Source of the DNA: an uncultured Pseudomonadales bacterium
GTDB lineage: Bacteria > Pseudomonadota > Gammaproteobacteria > Pseudomonadales > Azotimanducaceae
DNA: 64,000 bases
Assembly: GCA_938036875.1 (NCBI GenBank)
Contig: CALHVX010000017.1
Span: forward strand, 62,001-126,000
Reading direction: 5' to 3'
The translations under genes and the position numbers were made by a program. Every line of letters begins with the position of its first letter. The first letter of the stretch is position 1. The notes beneath the pieces are model-generated. The model did no database searches and had not been told where the DNA came from. It was given only the letters and a program-made list of their open reading frames with translations. Below, piece after piece: positions 7,841 through 16,697 of the stretch.

Positions 7841-10310
7841 TCAAGTGCTCGCTGACTGCATAGATGGCCAACCTCTAACCCGTGCTGATGCACTGGCTCT
7901 GGCAAACGAAGAAGACACTGCAACGCTTGCAGCGGCAGCGGCAACGCTACGCGATCAAGGGTTCCACAATGTGGTGACCTACTCACGCAAAGTGTTCATC
8001 CCACTGACCCACTTATGTCGTGACGTCTGCCATTACTGCACCTTTGCTGAGGTCCCACGCAAGGTCCAAGCACCCTACATGAGCCTTGAGCAAGTGCTTG
8101 AGGTCGCGCGCGAAGGCGCCGCCATGGGCTGCAAAGAAGCGCTATTTACCTTGGGCGAAAAGCCTGAGCTACGTTACAAAGCGGCGCGTGAAGCCTTGGC
8201 CGAGATGGGCTTCGACTCAACCTTGGACTACTTGCTACATTGCGCCGAGGCGGTTTTCAAAGAAACCGGCCTGCTACCCCATCTAAACCCAGGCAATCTA
8301 ACGCCTGAAGAGCTGACACGCCTGAAAGCGGTGTCTCCGTCTATGGGCATCATGTTGGAGTCCGCCTCCGATCGTCTGTGCGAAAAGGGTATGCCCCACT
8401 ACGGTTCTCCAGACAAAGTACCCGCGGTACGCCTACAAACCTTAGACGATGCTGGCGCCGCAAAAATTCCGTTTACCACCGGCATTTTGATCGGCATTGG
8501 TGAAACTCGCCTGGAACGCATCGAATCGTTGCTAGCCATACGTGACGTGCACAACCGCCACGGGCACGTACAAGAGATCATCGTGCAGAACTTCCGCGCT
8601 AAAGAAGACACCAAGATGTCTCAAGCGCCGGAGCCGGACCTAAACGAGCTGCTGTGGACCATTGCCATAGCGCGCCTTATTTTTGGATCCAGCATGAGCG
8701 TCCAAGCACCACCCAACTTAAGCCCAGGTGTGTTGCAGCAAATTGTGAATGCAGGCATTAACGACTGGGGTGGTGTGTCACCGGTTACCCCAGACTTCGT
8801 GAACCCAGAAGCACCTTGGCCACACCTAGAAGATCTGGCACGCGAGACGCGTTCTTGCGGTAAACACCTGCACGAACGGCTAACGGTTTATCCAAGCTAT
8901 GTTCAGGATTTAGATACTTGGGTACACGAAGATCTGCATATTGCGGTGCTAGACTTTGTCGACGCCGACGGTTTTCCGCGCACAGACGCCTGGGCACCCG
9001 GTGATCCAAATACACCCCCACCAACCGAATACCTAGAGGCTATTACCACCGCTCCACGTCAAGTCTCGGCCGACATCACCTCCATCTTGGCAAAAGCGGC
9101 TAAACACGAAGACCTCACCGAGGCGGAAGTGGTTCGCTTGTTCCAAGCACGCGGAGACGACTTCAATGCGGTCACCCAAGCGGCAAACGACGCAAGGGCT
9201 CAACAAAACGGCAATGTGGTTAGCTATGTTGTAAACCGCAACATCAACTACACCAACGTTTGCTACTTCAAGTGCCAGTTTTGCGCTTTCTCAAAGGGCA
9301 AGCTGTCCGAGAACCTACGTGGCCGACCTTACGATTTGTCCCACGAAGAGATTCAACGCAGAACCCAAGAAGCCTGGGCACGTGGCGCCACCGAAGTTTG
9401 CATGCAAGGTGGCATCCACCCGGACTACACCGGCGATACCTACACCGAAATTTTGAAGGCAGTCAAAGCGGCAGTGCCCGAGATGCACATTCATGCCTTC
9501 TCACCGCTTGAAGTTTGGCAGGGTGCAGCAACCTTAGAAATTGATCTCCCAACGTACTTGGCGCAAGTGAAAGCAGCAGGTCTAGACACGCTACCCGGCA
9601 CTGCAGCAGAGATATTGGATGACGAGGTCCGGCAAATCATCTGCGCTGACAAGATCAACACCCAGCAATGGCTTGACGTGATGGAGGCGAGCCACAAAGC
9701 CGGCTTCAAAACCACCGCTACCATCATGTACGGCCATGTCGAAAAGCCCGTGCACTGGGCGCGTCACTTGCTGAGAATCCGCAATCTGCAGCAAAAGACG
9801 GGTGGTTTCACCGAATTTGTCCCACTGCCCTTTGTCCATATGGAAGCGCCCATGTACTTAAAGGGCAAAGCGCGCAAAGGACCCACCTTCCGCGAGGCAA
9901 TCTTGATGCACAGCGTGGCACGGCTAACCTTGTGCCCACACATCCCGAATATTCAAACCAGTTGGGTGAAGATGGGTCACGAAGGTGTGGTGGCTTGCTT
10001 TAAAGCGGGCTGCAACGACATGGGCGGCACCTTGATGAACGAGAGCATCTCCCGCGCTGCGGGCACCTTGCACGGCCAAGAAACGTCTCCAGAGGAGATG
10101 ATTGAAATGATCGAAGCCGCGGGTCGAACCCCCAAACAACGCAACACACTCTATGGCGACGTGTCTGATGAGCGTATTGCCGCAGGCAAAGATGCAATGG
10201 AGATAACCGATATCATCAATACCCCGGCGCGCAAGTACGAACGCAAACGCAAAGGTCCATTGATCAAACCCGGGCTTATCGATTTAGCAGACGCATCCGG
10301 TCAGAAGTAG
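7797..10310 (+). CDS. fbiC: FO synthase, fused CofG-CofH (FbiC)
   Basis: An 837-residue double radical-SAM enzyme that makes the deazaflavin FO from tyrosine and 5-amino-6-ribitylamino-uracil. The N-terminal CofG half (about residues 45-380) carries CRDVCHYC (Cys74, Cys78, Cys81). The CofH half (about 430-800) carries CYFKCQFC (Cys489, Cys493, Cys496), preceded by RNINYTNV as in CofH. Other matches are 'GFHNVVTYSRKVFIPLTH', 'EVCMQGGIHPDYTG' and the 'NIQTSWVKMGHEG' element. Two starts are possible: ATG 7797, or ATG 7827, which has GGGGAA just upstream and a more typical N-terminus (MLNLDQVLAD). Either way the gene overlaps cofC and ends the operon. The fused form is the actinobacterial arrangement; archaea and cyanobacteria encode CofG and CofH separately. 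Confidence 0.96.
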   Translation: MGLLNEFGEPMLNLDQVLADCIDGQPLTRADALALANEEDTATLAAAAATLRDQGFHNVVTYSRKVFIPLTHLCRDVCHYCTFAEVPRKVQAPYMSLEQVLEVAREGAAMGCKEALFTLGEKPELRYKAAREALAEMGFDSTLDYLLHCAEAVFKETGLLPHLNPGNLTPEELTRLKAVSPSMGIMLESASDRLCEKGMPHYGSPDKVPAVRLQTLDDAGAAKIPFTTGILIGIGETRLERIESLLAIRDVHNRHGHVQEIIVQNFRAKEDTKMSQAPEPDLNELLWTIAIARLIFGSSMSVQAPPNLSPGVLQQIVNAGINDWGGVSPVTPDFVNPEAPWPHLEDLARETRSCGKHLHERLTVYPSYVQDLDTWVHEDLHIAVLDFVDADGFPRTDAWAPGDPNTPPPTEYLEAITTAPRQVSADITSILAKAAKHEDLTEAEVVRLFQARGDDFNAVTQAANDARAQQNGNVVSYVVNRNINYTNVCYFKCQFCAFSKGKLSENLRGRPYDLSHEEIQRRTQEAWARGATEVCMQGGIHPDYTGDTYTEILKAVKAAVPEMHIHAFSPLEVWQGAATLEIDLPTYLAQVKAAGLDTLPGTAAEILDDEVRQIICADKINTQQWLDVMEASHKAGFKTTATIMYGHVEKPVHWARHLLRIRNLQQKTGGFTEFVPLPFVHMEAPMYLKGKARKGPTFREAILMHSVARLTLCPHIPNIQTSWVKMGHEGVVACFKAGCNDMGGTLMNESISRAAGTLHGQETSPEEMIEMIEAAGRTPKQRNTLYGDVSDERIAAGKDAMEITDIINTPARKYERKRKGPLIKPGLIDLADASGQK

Positions 10311-10317
10311 TCGAACG

Positions 10318-10347
10318 AAGACCTAGACTAAGACCCAAACTAAGACC
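10318..10347. repeat. Short 12-bp tandem repeat, 2.5 copies
   Basis: The unit AAGACC(T/C)A(G/A)ACT occurs at 10318-10329 and 10330-10341, with a half copy at 10342-10347, in the gap between the convergent fbiC and histidine-kinase genes. No terminator hairpin is visible here. Confidence 0.6.
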
Positions 10348-10374
10348 GGGCAAAATTCGCAGTAAGGCGAGGCG

Positions 10375-12078
10375 TTAAAGAGGCATCGGCGCAGCAGTTT
10401 GCTTCACAGGCAGGTTCGATTGAATCGCAGCGGCCAACTCCGCTAACTTGTAGGGCTTACGTAAAAAGGTAGAGATACCAAGCGCCGTAGCGATGCGCAC
10501 GTCATCTGGCTCCAGCAAACCGCTAGAAACAATGGCTTTTTGCTGGGGCTCAATGCGCAACGCTGCCGCATAGGTCTCATGCCCATTAAGACCCGGCATC
10601 GCCATATCCAGAACCAACAGCGCAAAGCGTTCTTTACGCATGAGTGCCAGCGCCTCGTCACCTGAACCCGCAGTCGTCACCGCGTAACCCAACACCTCTA
10701 ACATAGCGCCGAGCACGTCTCTCTGGCTGGGCTCATCGTCTACAACCAAAATGCGCTGATTGCCATCCTCAAGGTTGTCATGTCTGCCAGACTCATCCAT
10801 CACCAGCTCCGAAGCTGGAAAATACAGATTAAACACCGTGCCTGCAGATGTGCTCTCCACCACCGCGTGCCCGCCATGGTCAGCCAAAATATTCCAAACC
10901 GCCGTCAATCCTAGGCCGCTCCCGGTATGCCCTAACTCTTTGGTGGTGTAGTAGGGTTCAAAGATACGTTGCTGCTCGGCTAGCGGTAACTCAGGACCAT
11001 TATCGCCGACACTCAAAACAACGTAGCTACCCGCTTGCAGCGGTATGCTGCTTTGATCCCCCAACCTTTTACAGCACGAGGAGATTAGCAACTCACCACC
11101 AGCTACAAGCATCTCAACGGAATGATGCAACAAGTTAGCCAAACATTTAGTCACCGAAATCGGCAAGGAATCGATATAAGGCACACCTGCTTCCAGCGCC
11201 GTGGATATCTTGATTTGGCGGTTTGCCGTTTGCAGCGCGATGCCTTCTGACGAGCTTAGGTAATCGTCAACAATCTCGTTAACATTGACTTGCTCCTTTG
11301 TTTTCGGATGCGGCCGTGCCACCGCAAGCAAATCATCAACCACACTTGCCGCACGCAAACCGGAATCTCTTATGGTGAGCAGCGCATCACTCATGGGGTG
11401 AGCATCACCGAGCTGCGCTAGCAGGGTATCTGGATAGCTAACAACACCCGATAGGATATTGTTTAAATCGTGTGCTACCCCACCTGCCAAAACGCTTAGG
11501 GATTCCATTTTCTGAGCCTGGCGGAGAGATTGCTCAAGCTTCAGTCGCTGCGCCATCTCAGCACGCAGTTCAGCCGTACGCTGCTCAACCAACAAACCCA
11601 GATGGTCGTTGGAATCGATCAAGCCTTGCTCAAACTCGATGAGCCGGAATTCAGATTCAATTTGCTCTTTAAATTGCCGCAACAAACTTTGCTGGCCGCG
11701 CGCGTGGTCTCTTGCTCTAGTATCCAACACGCACAAGGTGCCAAACTTGCTGCCATCCGGCCAGAACAAAGGCATCCCTAAGTAGTGCACCATGCCCAGG
11801 CTCAAGTCAGGGTTGTGGTCCCAGTCCGAATCGCGCAGCGCATCAACCACCTGCAGCTCATCGCTAGTCTCCAACACGGTTTCACAATAAAGGCCGGAGT
11901 TTAGGTGCTCAGTAGCACCTTCTTGATAGGGGTTGGCCGAGTTTTCGCTTGCAACCAACACCTCAATCGTCGACTCATTCAAGCGCATGATTAGCGCCGC
12001 TGGCACGTCAAAGGTATCAGCGGCCAAATTTAGCAGCCGGCGCCACTTAGCGAGAAACTTGATTGGAATACTTTCCAT
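10375..12078 (-). CDS. Hybrid sensor histidine kinase (GAF-HisKA-HATPase-REC)
   Basis: This 567-residue cytosolic kinase has no membrane segment. A GAF-like sensor occupies about residues 10-150 (FGTLCVLDTRAR is the usual GAF end), then a coiled coil (160-195). The HisKA H-box has phospho-acceptor His203 in GGVAHDLNNILSG, and the ATPase domain shows DNGPEL, FEPYYTTK and GSGLGL (359-391). The C-terminal receiver (442-560) has Asp447/448 and phospho-acceptor Asp491 in LVLDMAMPGLNG. In the N-box the second Asn, which normally coordinates Mg-ATP, reads His: ANLLHHSVEM instead of NLxxNAxxA. Autokinase activity may therefore be weak or altered. A GGGAGG site lies before the ATG. No partner regulator is adjacent and the signal is unknown. 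It converges with fbiC. Confidence 0.88.
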   Translation of the reverse strand: MESIPIKFLAKWRRLLNLAADTFDVPAALIMRLNESTIEVLVASENSANPYQEGATEHLNSGLYCETVLETSDELQVVDALRDSDWDHNPDLSLGMVHYLGMPLFWPDGSKFGTLCVLDTRARDHARGQQSLLRQFKEQIESEFRLIEFEQGLIDSNDHLGLLVEQRTAELRAEMAQRLKLEQSLRQAQKMESLSVLAGGVAHDLNNILSGVVSYPDTLLAQLGDAHPMSDALLTIRDSGLRAASVVDDLLAVARPHPKTKEQVNVNEIVDDYLSSSEGIALQTANRQIKISTALEAGVPYIDSLPISVTKCLANLLHHSVEMLVAGGELLISSCCKRLGDQSSIPLQAGSYVVLSVGDNGPELPLAEQQRIFEPYYTTKELGHTGSGLGLTAVWNILADHGGHAVVESTSAGTVFNLYFPASELVMDESGRHDNLEDGNQRILVVDDEPSQRDVLGAMLEVLGYAVTTAGSGDEALALMRKERFALLVLDMAMPGLNGHETYAAALRIEPQQKAIVSSGLLEPDDVRIATALGISTFLRKPYKLAELAAAIQSNLPVKQTAAPMPL

Positions 12079-12219
12079 CGCTCGTGCCTCCCTGACAACT
12101 TAATCCGCAACCAAAAACCGCGTACAAAGGACTTAGCAACCCACCAATCCTGCCACCCTTGCCCTCAAAAATCGACAATAGTTTTGCTATCTTTGCTGCA
12201 GGCTAAGCTCAAGTTGCAC

Positions 12220-13548
12220 TTAGCCATCGCTGCCCGCCCGCTCTGCTTTTGGTACCGCAAGCACCAAAGGCAACAGCAAGGTTAACGCTAACACCGCTGA
12301 GACCACCGCTAGCAACCATAAGACCGCAGGCATACGCCACAAGTCGTAGGCGTAGCCAATTAACGGCCCAGTCAGCACAAAACCCGCACGAAAGCCAAAG
12401 CTTGCAACCGAATTTGCGGTTGCACGAAACTCGCTAGGCACCCGCCGATTCAAACCGTCACGCAACACCACCAAGCCCCAGCCTCGAGCTAGGAAAAAAG
12501 TGCTGACCGCAATCAGTCCGCCAACCCTATCAAAGCTAGCCATACTCATGTAGCCAACGACCGGCAAAAGCCCAATCAGCACTAGCAGCACGCGCGAACC
12601 AAGCCGGTCTTCCACGCTATGTGCATACCGCCCAGCAAAGGTTGCAATCAAGGCATACACCGCCCACAGGTAGCCAAAGTGAACCAGGCCAATACCCTGC
12701 TGCTGCCACAGCTCTTGGATCAACCAAACCGCATAAAAAGTGCTCAATGGCCAGAGGCACAAAGCTAGAAGACAACGCCTGAGCAATTCATCCGTATTCC
12801 ACAGGTGATGCAATATGCTACGCACATTCTGCCAGTGGCCGTCTGCCGACATGCTCGCCTGGGGTGGCTCAACCAGAGTTAAAGCAACCAATAGTGGCAA
12901 CCAGCCAACCACTGCCTGCACCCAAACGGCTTCTGGCATGGACCAGTACAACAGCAACAGAGTGCAAAACACTCCCGCGGCAGCTTCAGACAAGGTTCTA
13001 ACCGCAAAGAGCTTTCCTACCACCTGTCGTTGTCGATGTTGCTGGCTTGCCTCGCGATCCAACATTTGCTGTTCGCTTTGGGTTGACGCCGCACGTTGGG
13101 CCCGATGCTCACCTAGCACTAACTCGGTGTCATAAGCCAACGCCAAATCTGCACCAGACACTAAGCTATGGCTGATCGCCAAAGCCGCCTCGAACATCGC
13201 CAATGTCCAAAACCCATCGGCCACCAACAACAACGAATGCCCAATGCCGGCAAACAATCCACCGATGATCAAGGTACGCTTTCGACCCAATAGGTCAGCG
13301 ACATAACCCGATGGCACCTCAGTGACCAATACCAACAACGCAAACACCGCTTGCAGCGTAAAGACCTCTTGCATCGACAAGCCTTTACTTTGAAAGAACG
13401 GCACAGCAATAGGCATGATCACCATAAATACCTGGCTGAAGGCCAGCCATAGCACTCGATGGCGATTGTTGCGCAAGCGCTGCGCAGCTGGCTCGCTGAG
13501 CCTTAGGTTACCCTCCGATTTGCTCTGCTGTGGGTCGGTCGTATTCAC
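12220..13548 (-). CDS. MFS transporter
   Basis: A 442-residue major facilitator protein with about 12 membrane segments. The MFS signature between TM2 and TM3 is GYVADLLGRKRTLIIGG (canonical G-x-x-x-D-x-x-G-R-(R/K)). A charged central loop around residues 155-180 (many Gln, Arg, Ser) separates the halves. Substrate and direction are unknown. The start is GTG 13548, with a strong AAGGAG 6 bp upstream. A terminator-like hairpin sits only 53 bp upstream of this start on the same strand, so expression could be set by a terminated leader RNA. No obvious operon partner: the next minus-strand gene downstream (histidine kinase) starts 141 bp away. Confidence 0.85.
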   Translation of the reverse strand: MNTTDPQQSKSEGNLRLSEPAAQRLRNNRHRVLWLAFSQVFMVIMPIAVPFFQSKGLSMQEVFTLQAVFALLVLVTEVPSGYVADLLGRKRTLIIGGLFAGIGHSLLLVADGFWTLAMFEAALAISHSLVSGADLALAYDTELVLGEHRAQRAASTQSEQQMLDREASQQHRQRQVVGKLFAVRTLSEAAAGVFCTLLLLYWSMPEAVWVQAVVGWLPLLVALTLVEPPQASMSADGHWQNVRSILHHLWNTDELLRRCLLALCLWPLSTFYAVWLIQELWQQQGIGLVHFGYLWAVYALIATFAGRYAHSVEDRLGSRVLLVLIGLLPVVGYMSMASFDRVGGLIAVSTFFLARGWGLVVLRDGLNRRVPSEFRATANSVASFGFRAGFVLTGPLIGYAYDLWRMPAVLWLLAVVSAVLALTLLLPLVLAVPKAERAGSDG

Positions 13549-13600
13549 GGCTTTCTCCTTGTTTGCGACCTTTGATTAGGATTTTTCTCCCCCTAAAAGC

Positions 13601-13635
13601 AAAAAACCCCGGAGGCGAGAGGCGCTCCGAGGTTT
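13601..13635 (-). terminator. Intrinsic terminator in the leader of the MFS gene
   Basis: Read on the minus strand, an 11-bp GC-rich stem (AAACCTCGGAG pairing with CTCCGGGGTTT, one G-U pair) is followed by six T residues. It stands upstream of the MFS start (13548), not behind a recognised gene. It therefore ends a leader or a small RNA that begins in 13640-14020. Confidence 0.7.
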
Positions 13636-14041
13636 GCGTTGCTGCTTGTTTTGAAAAGCGGCTAGCCAGCTCGGGGCCTTACAGTTTGGCGACCAATAAA
13701 GGTCATTGATGACAGGGCCACACACAGCACATCACCCAAAAAATACATGGGGTGAGGCCAAGAGGCGGAGCCAGAAATCGGTAAACAACTTAGTCGCAAG
13801 GTATTTCTCTTTAATTCACGGAGGCTTTGGCGGGATAAGCGAGCTCAAAAGCTCGGGCCAACCAAAACTGGGCGCGCATGTTGCCGCTGGGGCACAGGCA
13901 AGTCAACCGCTAGTCGAACCAAACTGCAGGCAGTTCACATTTGCGTCGTTGCAATAGGGTCGCCGACCCAATCTTTGAATTGGCCTAGCCGCGCTGAAAC
14001 CGGCATAGTTCCATGCTTACTTTGTGACCTCAGGGAATCCA
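13636..14041. other. Gene-poor interval with possible leader/small RNA
   Basis: About 400 bp between the MFS leader terminator and the aminotransferase ATG. No convincing gene is present. Minus-strand reading shows an open frame of about 60 codons ending at 13672, with no good ribosome site, and an overlapping nine-codon frame rich in Cys (MCCVWPCHQ) at 13695-13724. A perfect CGAGCT/AGCTCG hairpin lies near 13839-13854. These features could belong to an untranslated RNA or attenuator whose 3' end is the terminator at 13601-13635. They match no RNA family that I can name. Confidence 0.35.
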
Positions 14042-15199
14042 ATGGACGAAATATTGTATGACTTTGGTACCGGCCGGTCTGATCCCAGCACCTTCCCTGT
14101 TGCCGCACTCCAAGCGGCGGCAACCAAAGTTATTGCGGAGCAGATCGAACCGCTAACCAACTATCCAGGTGGCCTAGGCCACGAAGGCTTACGCCGGGCG
14201 ATGGCCGAGCGCGAAAGCAGCCGTGAAGGCGTGCCGGTTGATCCAGACCACATCATTCTAACCAACGGCTCTATGCAAGCGGTCACCCTAACCGCCGAAG
14301 CTCTGCAGGTAGACAAAGGCGACACCGTGATCGTTGAAGAGTTCTCCTACCCGGGCACCTTGAGCGCCTATCGCAGCCTAGGGTATGAGATGCACGGCAT
14401 AGGGCTCGATGAAGGTGGCATGCGCATGGATCAGCTGGAAGATCGTTTGCAAAGCTTGGATGCCAAGGGCAAGCGACCGAAATTTATATACGCCATCTCT
14501 ACCTACCAAAATCCAACCGGCTTTGTGATGCCCAAAGCCAGACGCCTGGAAATGATTGATCTTGCCGCACGCTACGACATCCCCATCGTTGAAGACAACT
14601 GCTACGCCGACGTGCACTACGAAGGTGAGGTAGAACCTGCCATTTTTGCACTGGACGACAATCCCCAGCACCTTTACTTGGGTTCGCTGTCCAAAATTCT
14701 AGCGCCAGGTTTGCGCTTGGGTTATGTGCTAGCGAGACCACCAATGCTTGATAAGGTGTTGGCACGTCGACACGATGCTGGCAGCAACGTACTAGCCGCC
14801 GCCATTGCTGCCGAGTTTTACAAAGACGGGATCAGCGAGCACGCCGCGGTCTCTAACCCGGTGCTAAAAGGCAAACGCGATTTATTGCTGGATGAATTGC
14901 AGGACCATATGAGCGAGCTATGCGTTTGGTCAAAGCCGGTTGGCGGCCTATTCATTTGGGTACGCCTGCCCGATGATGTGAATTTGAAGAGGCTGATGAG
15001 CGAAGCCGCAGCACGTGGTGTTAAATATTTACCCGGCATCAGCTTTCACTATGAGTTTGCTAAGGCACCCTACTTAAGGCTCGCCTTCGGCCACCTAAAC
15101 CACAACCAGATAAGTCTGGGCGTACCGGCACTAACCGCAGCCATTCAAGCCTGTCGTACCAGCAACGAGCCCGTGGCCTTTGACTCGCTGTTTGATTGA
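14042..15199 (+). CDS. PLP-dependent aminotransferase, class I/II
   Basis: A 385-residue fold-type I aminotransferase of the aspartate/2-aminoadipate (KAT II/LysN-like) group. It shows the N-terminal 'LTNYPGGLGHEGLR' substrate region, 'ILTNGSMQAVTLTAEAL', the pyridine-stacking region, ISTYQNPTGFVMPKARR (NPTG), VEDNCYADVHYEG, the PLP-lysine motif LGSLSKILAPGLRLGYV (Lys forms the Schiff base) and the C-terminal LRLAFGH carrying the carboxylate-binding Arg. The start at ATG 14042 is preferred over GTG 14024 because AGGGA precedes it at good spacing. The donor and acceptor amino acids are not deducible. The stop abuts the stop of the convergent SRPBCC gene (15200). Confidence 0.9.
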   Translation: MDEILYDFGTGRSDPSTFPVAALQAAATKVIAEQIEPLTNYPGGLGHEGLRRAMAERESSREGVPVDPDHIILTNGSMQAVTLTAEALQVDKGDTVIVEEFSYPGTLSAYRSLGYEMHGIGLDEGGMRMDQLEDRLQSLDAKGKRPKFIYAISTYQNPTGFVMPKARRLEMIDLAARYDIPIVEDNCYADVHYEGEVEPAIFALDDNPQHLYLGSLSKILAPGLRLGYVLARPPMLDKVLARRHDAGSNVLAAAIAAEFYKDGISEHAAVSNPVLKGKRDLLLDELQDHMSELCVWSKPVGGLFIWVRLPDDVNLKRLMSEAAARGVKYLPGISFHYEFAKAPYLRLAFGHLNHNQISLGVPALTAAIQACRTSNEPVAFDSLFD

Positions 15200-15766
15200 T
15201 CAATCCAGAGGTTTGCGACCTCGTTGCGAATAGTTCTGCAGATATCGTTGCAACCGCTGCAGCTGGCCCAGCTGAACCTGATCCACAGGTCCAGCTAAAG
15301 CTTCCAGGCCAGAAAAGCTGGCTCCACTAACCCGATAGCTATAGCTGAGCACGGTTTCGTCACCCAATGGGGTCAACACAAACTCCATAACGCCCGTGAC
15401 CGCCAAGCCTTGCAATGGGCCCAGCCCACCCGCTAGACGCAATCGCTTGCCCGGTTGGGCAAAGATCACCCGCATATGCTCAACCGAGCCGCCATCGGCG
15501 ATCAGCTCACAAAAACAGCCGCCTGCCTTTGGCTGTAAACGCAGATTTTTAGAGCGGCCAGAGTAAGTGTGTGCGCTATCCCACCAATGTTGGATCTCAC
15601 GTGTGAGTGCTCGGTAAGCCAGCTTGGGCGACGCCGCTAGACGTAGCTGATGTGTTGAGACAAACCCACTGCTGTTGTTTTCTTCCAGCTCAGCGCTAGC
15701 CCCGCCAGACAAAACAAGTGACATCAATAGGGTAACCAGCCAGGCAATTCGATTCGAGCGGAACAA
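15200..15766 (-). CDS. Exported SRPBCC-fold (START/Bet v1-like) protein
   Basis: A 188-residue protein with an N-terminal signal peptide (hydrophobic WLVTLLMSLVLSGGASA, likely cut after ASA). The mature domain looks like the SRPBCC/START-like 'polyketide cyclase' fold: SPKLAYRALTREIQHWW, DGGSVEHMRVIFAQPGKRLRL, and a TGVMEFVLTPLGDETVLSYSY strand pair. These folds bind hydrophobic ligands; here the site would be periplasmic. It starts at TTG 15766, 5 bp after the zinc-ribbon gene stop, so it is probably co-transcribed with that gene. The ligand is unknown. Confidence 0.7.
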   Translation of the reverse strand: MFRSNRIAWLVTLLMSLVLSGGASAELEENNSSGFVSTHQLRLAASPKLAYRALTREIQHWWDSAHTYSGRSKNLRLQPKAGGCFCELIADGGSVEHMRVIFAQPGKRLRLAGGLGPLQGLAVTGVMEFVLTPLGDETVLSYSYRVSGASFSGLEALAGPVDQVQLGQLQRLQRYLQNYSQRGRKPLD

Positions 15767-15771
15767 GCTTG

Positions 15772-16161
15772 CTAGTCCTGCACCGGCCGACGGCCTTTCA
15801 GGAAGTCACGCACACGATCTAAAAAGGTATCAAATTTAAGATCGGTAATTTCGCCCGCATCAAAAAACATACCGTCGCAAGTGGCACAAGCTTCAAACCA
15901 AATATGGGTTTGCTTGTCATCCGCCGTTTTTTGCATCAGGCCGTGCCCTTCGGGGCATTGGATATTATCTAGGCCATCTAGCGCTTTGCCGATTTTAGGG
16001 TCACCAATATCCAGCTCTGCTTCGGCCATCCATTCGCGCTGCACTTCAATCACGACATCGGGTTTACACCATAAGCCGGCGCAGCTATTGCAGCGATGCA
16101 CAACAATGCGCTCACCATAGGTCTTAGCTTCAAGGGTTCCGGTACATTTGGGGCAATTCAT
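15772..16161 (-). CDS. Zinc-ribbon (zf-TFIIB-like) protein
   Basis: This 129-residue soluble protein has two zinc-ribbon modules. The first is CPKCTGTL...HRCNSCAGLWC (residues 3-33). The second is degenerate, CPEGHGLM...FEACATCDGMFFDAGEI (residues 66-104), ending in the 'CxxCxGxFxDxGE' signature of the zf-TFIIB domain common in proteobacterial unknowns. The basic C-terminal helix (DRVRDFLKGRR) is unassigned. Function is not known. It lies between the PPOX-like gene (32 bp upstream) and the SRPBCC gene. Confidence 0.75.
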   Translation of the reverse strand: MNCPKCTGTLEAKTYGERIVVHRCNSCAGLWCKPDVVIEVQREWMAEAELDIGDPKIGKALDGLDNIQCPEGHGLMQKTADDKQTHIWFEACATCDGMFFDAGEITDLKFDTFLDRVRDFLKGRRPVQD

Positions 16162-16193
16162 TTGTGGTGCCTAAAGATAAAATTCCAGCAAAC

Positions 16194-16697
16194 TTAAGTG
16201 GATAACTTGCTACCCGGTGCATAGTAGCGCTGGTGCCATATGCCATCACCCGCTTCATCTGCGACTGGCATCCGCCAAGTAGACAGTTTTGCAGTAGCCA
16301 GGTTCAACCGGAACAAAGCTCTTGGCTGATCGATGGTGTTTTCGATATAGGCATCCGCTTCGGCGGCAGGCACATAACGCCCCGCAATACGACGGTAGAG
16401 GTCACGCCATTGCGCATCCGCGCCCACATCGTGCAGCAACTCAGCGCTGCCCTCAGCCAACACTTTACGATACGGCAATGGTTGCTCATCAATGCATAAG
16501 GCGCAGCGCGAATCGCGACGCAAGCAATCGAACCACTCCGACTTAGCTCTTGGGGTGAAGTAGATGGCATCGTCTTCGTGGGCAAACCAAATGGGTGTCA
16601 CTAGCGGCGAGCCATCTTCGCGGGTGACCGCAATACGCATGACCACCCCGGGCTCAGCAAGGAAACTATCGCGTTCGCTTAACGTTAATTTAGGCAA
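16194..16697 (-). CDS. PPOX-fold (pyridoxamine-phosphate-oxidase-like) flavin/F420-binding protein
   Basis: A 167-residue split-barrel protein. The N-terminal 'RIAVTREDGSPLVTPIWFAHEDDAIYFTPRAKSEW' region (positions 21-55) has the 'DG.P...P.WF...dg.i.f.t...s.k' pattern of PPOX-class FMN/F420 enzymes. It is followed by CALCIDEQPLPYRKVLAEGSAEL. Members bind FMN, F420 or haem, and several actinobacterial ones use F420H2. Given the F420 operon 6 kb away, an F420-dependent role is possible but unproven. Translation begins at TTG 16697 inside the end of the desaturase gene (8 bp overlap), so the pair is translationally coupled. Confidence 0.75.
   Translation of the reverse strand: MPKLTLSERDSFLAEPGVVMRIAVTREDGSPLVTPIWFAHEDDAIYFTPRAKSEWFDCLRRDSRCALCIDEQPLPYRKVLAEGSAELLHDVGADAQWRDLYRRIAGRYVPAAEADAYIENTIDQPRALFRLNLATAKLSTWRMPVADEAGDGIWHQRYYAPGSKLST

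Noticed and set aside
13640-13672. Resemblance of CTGTAAGG to the cobalamin riboswitch CTGTAAGCGG core
   Set aside because: The flanking conserved elements of the B12 riboswitch (GCCACTG, B12 box) are absent.
13706-13957. Plus-strand frame of 83 codons in the MFS/aminotransferase gap
   Set aside because: No ribosome site, low-complexity composition (Ser/Ala/Gln) and no recognisable motif; it lies across the hairpins of the leader region.
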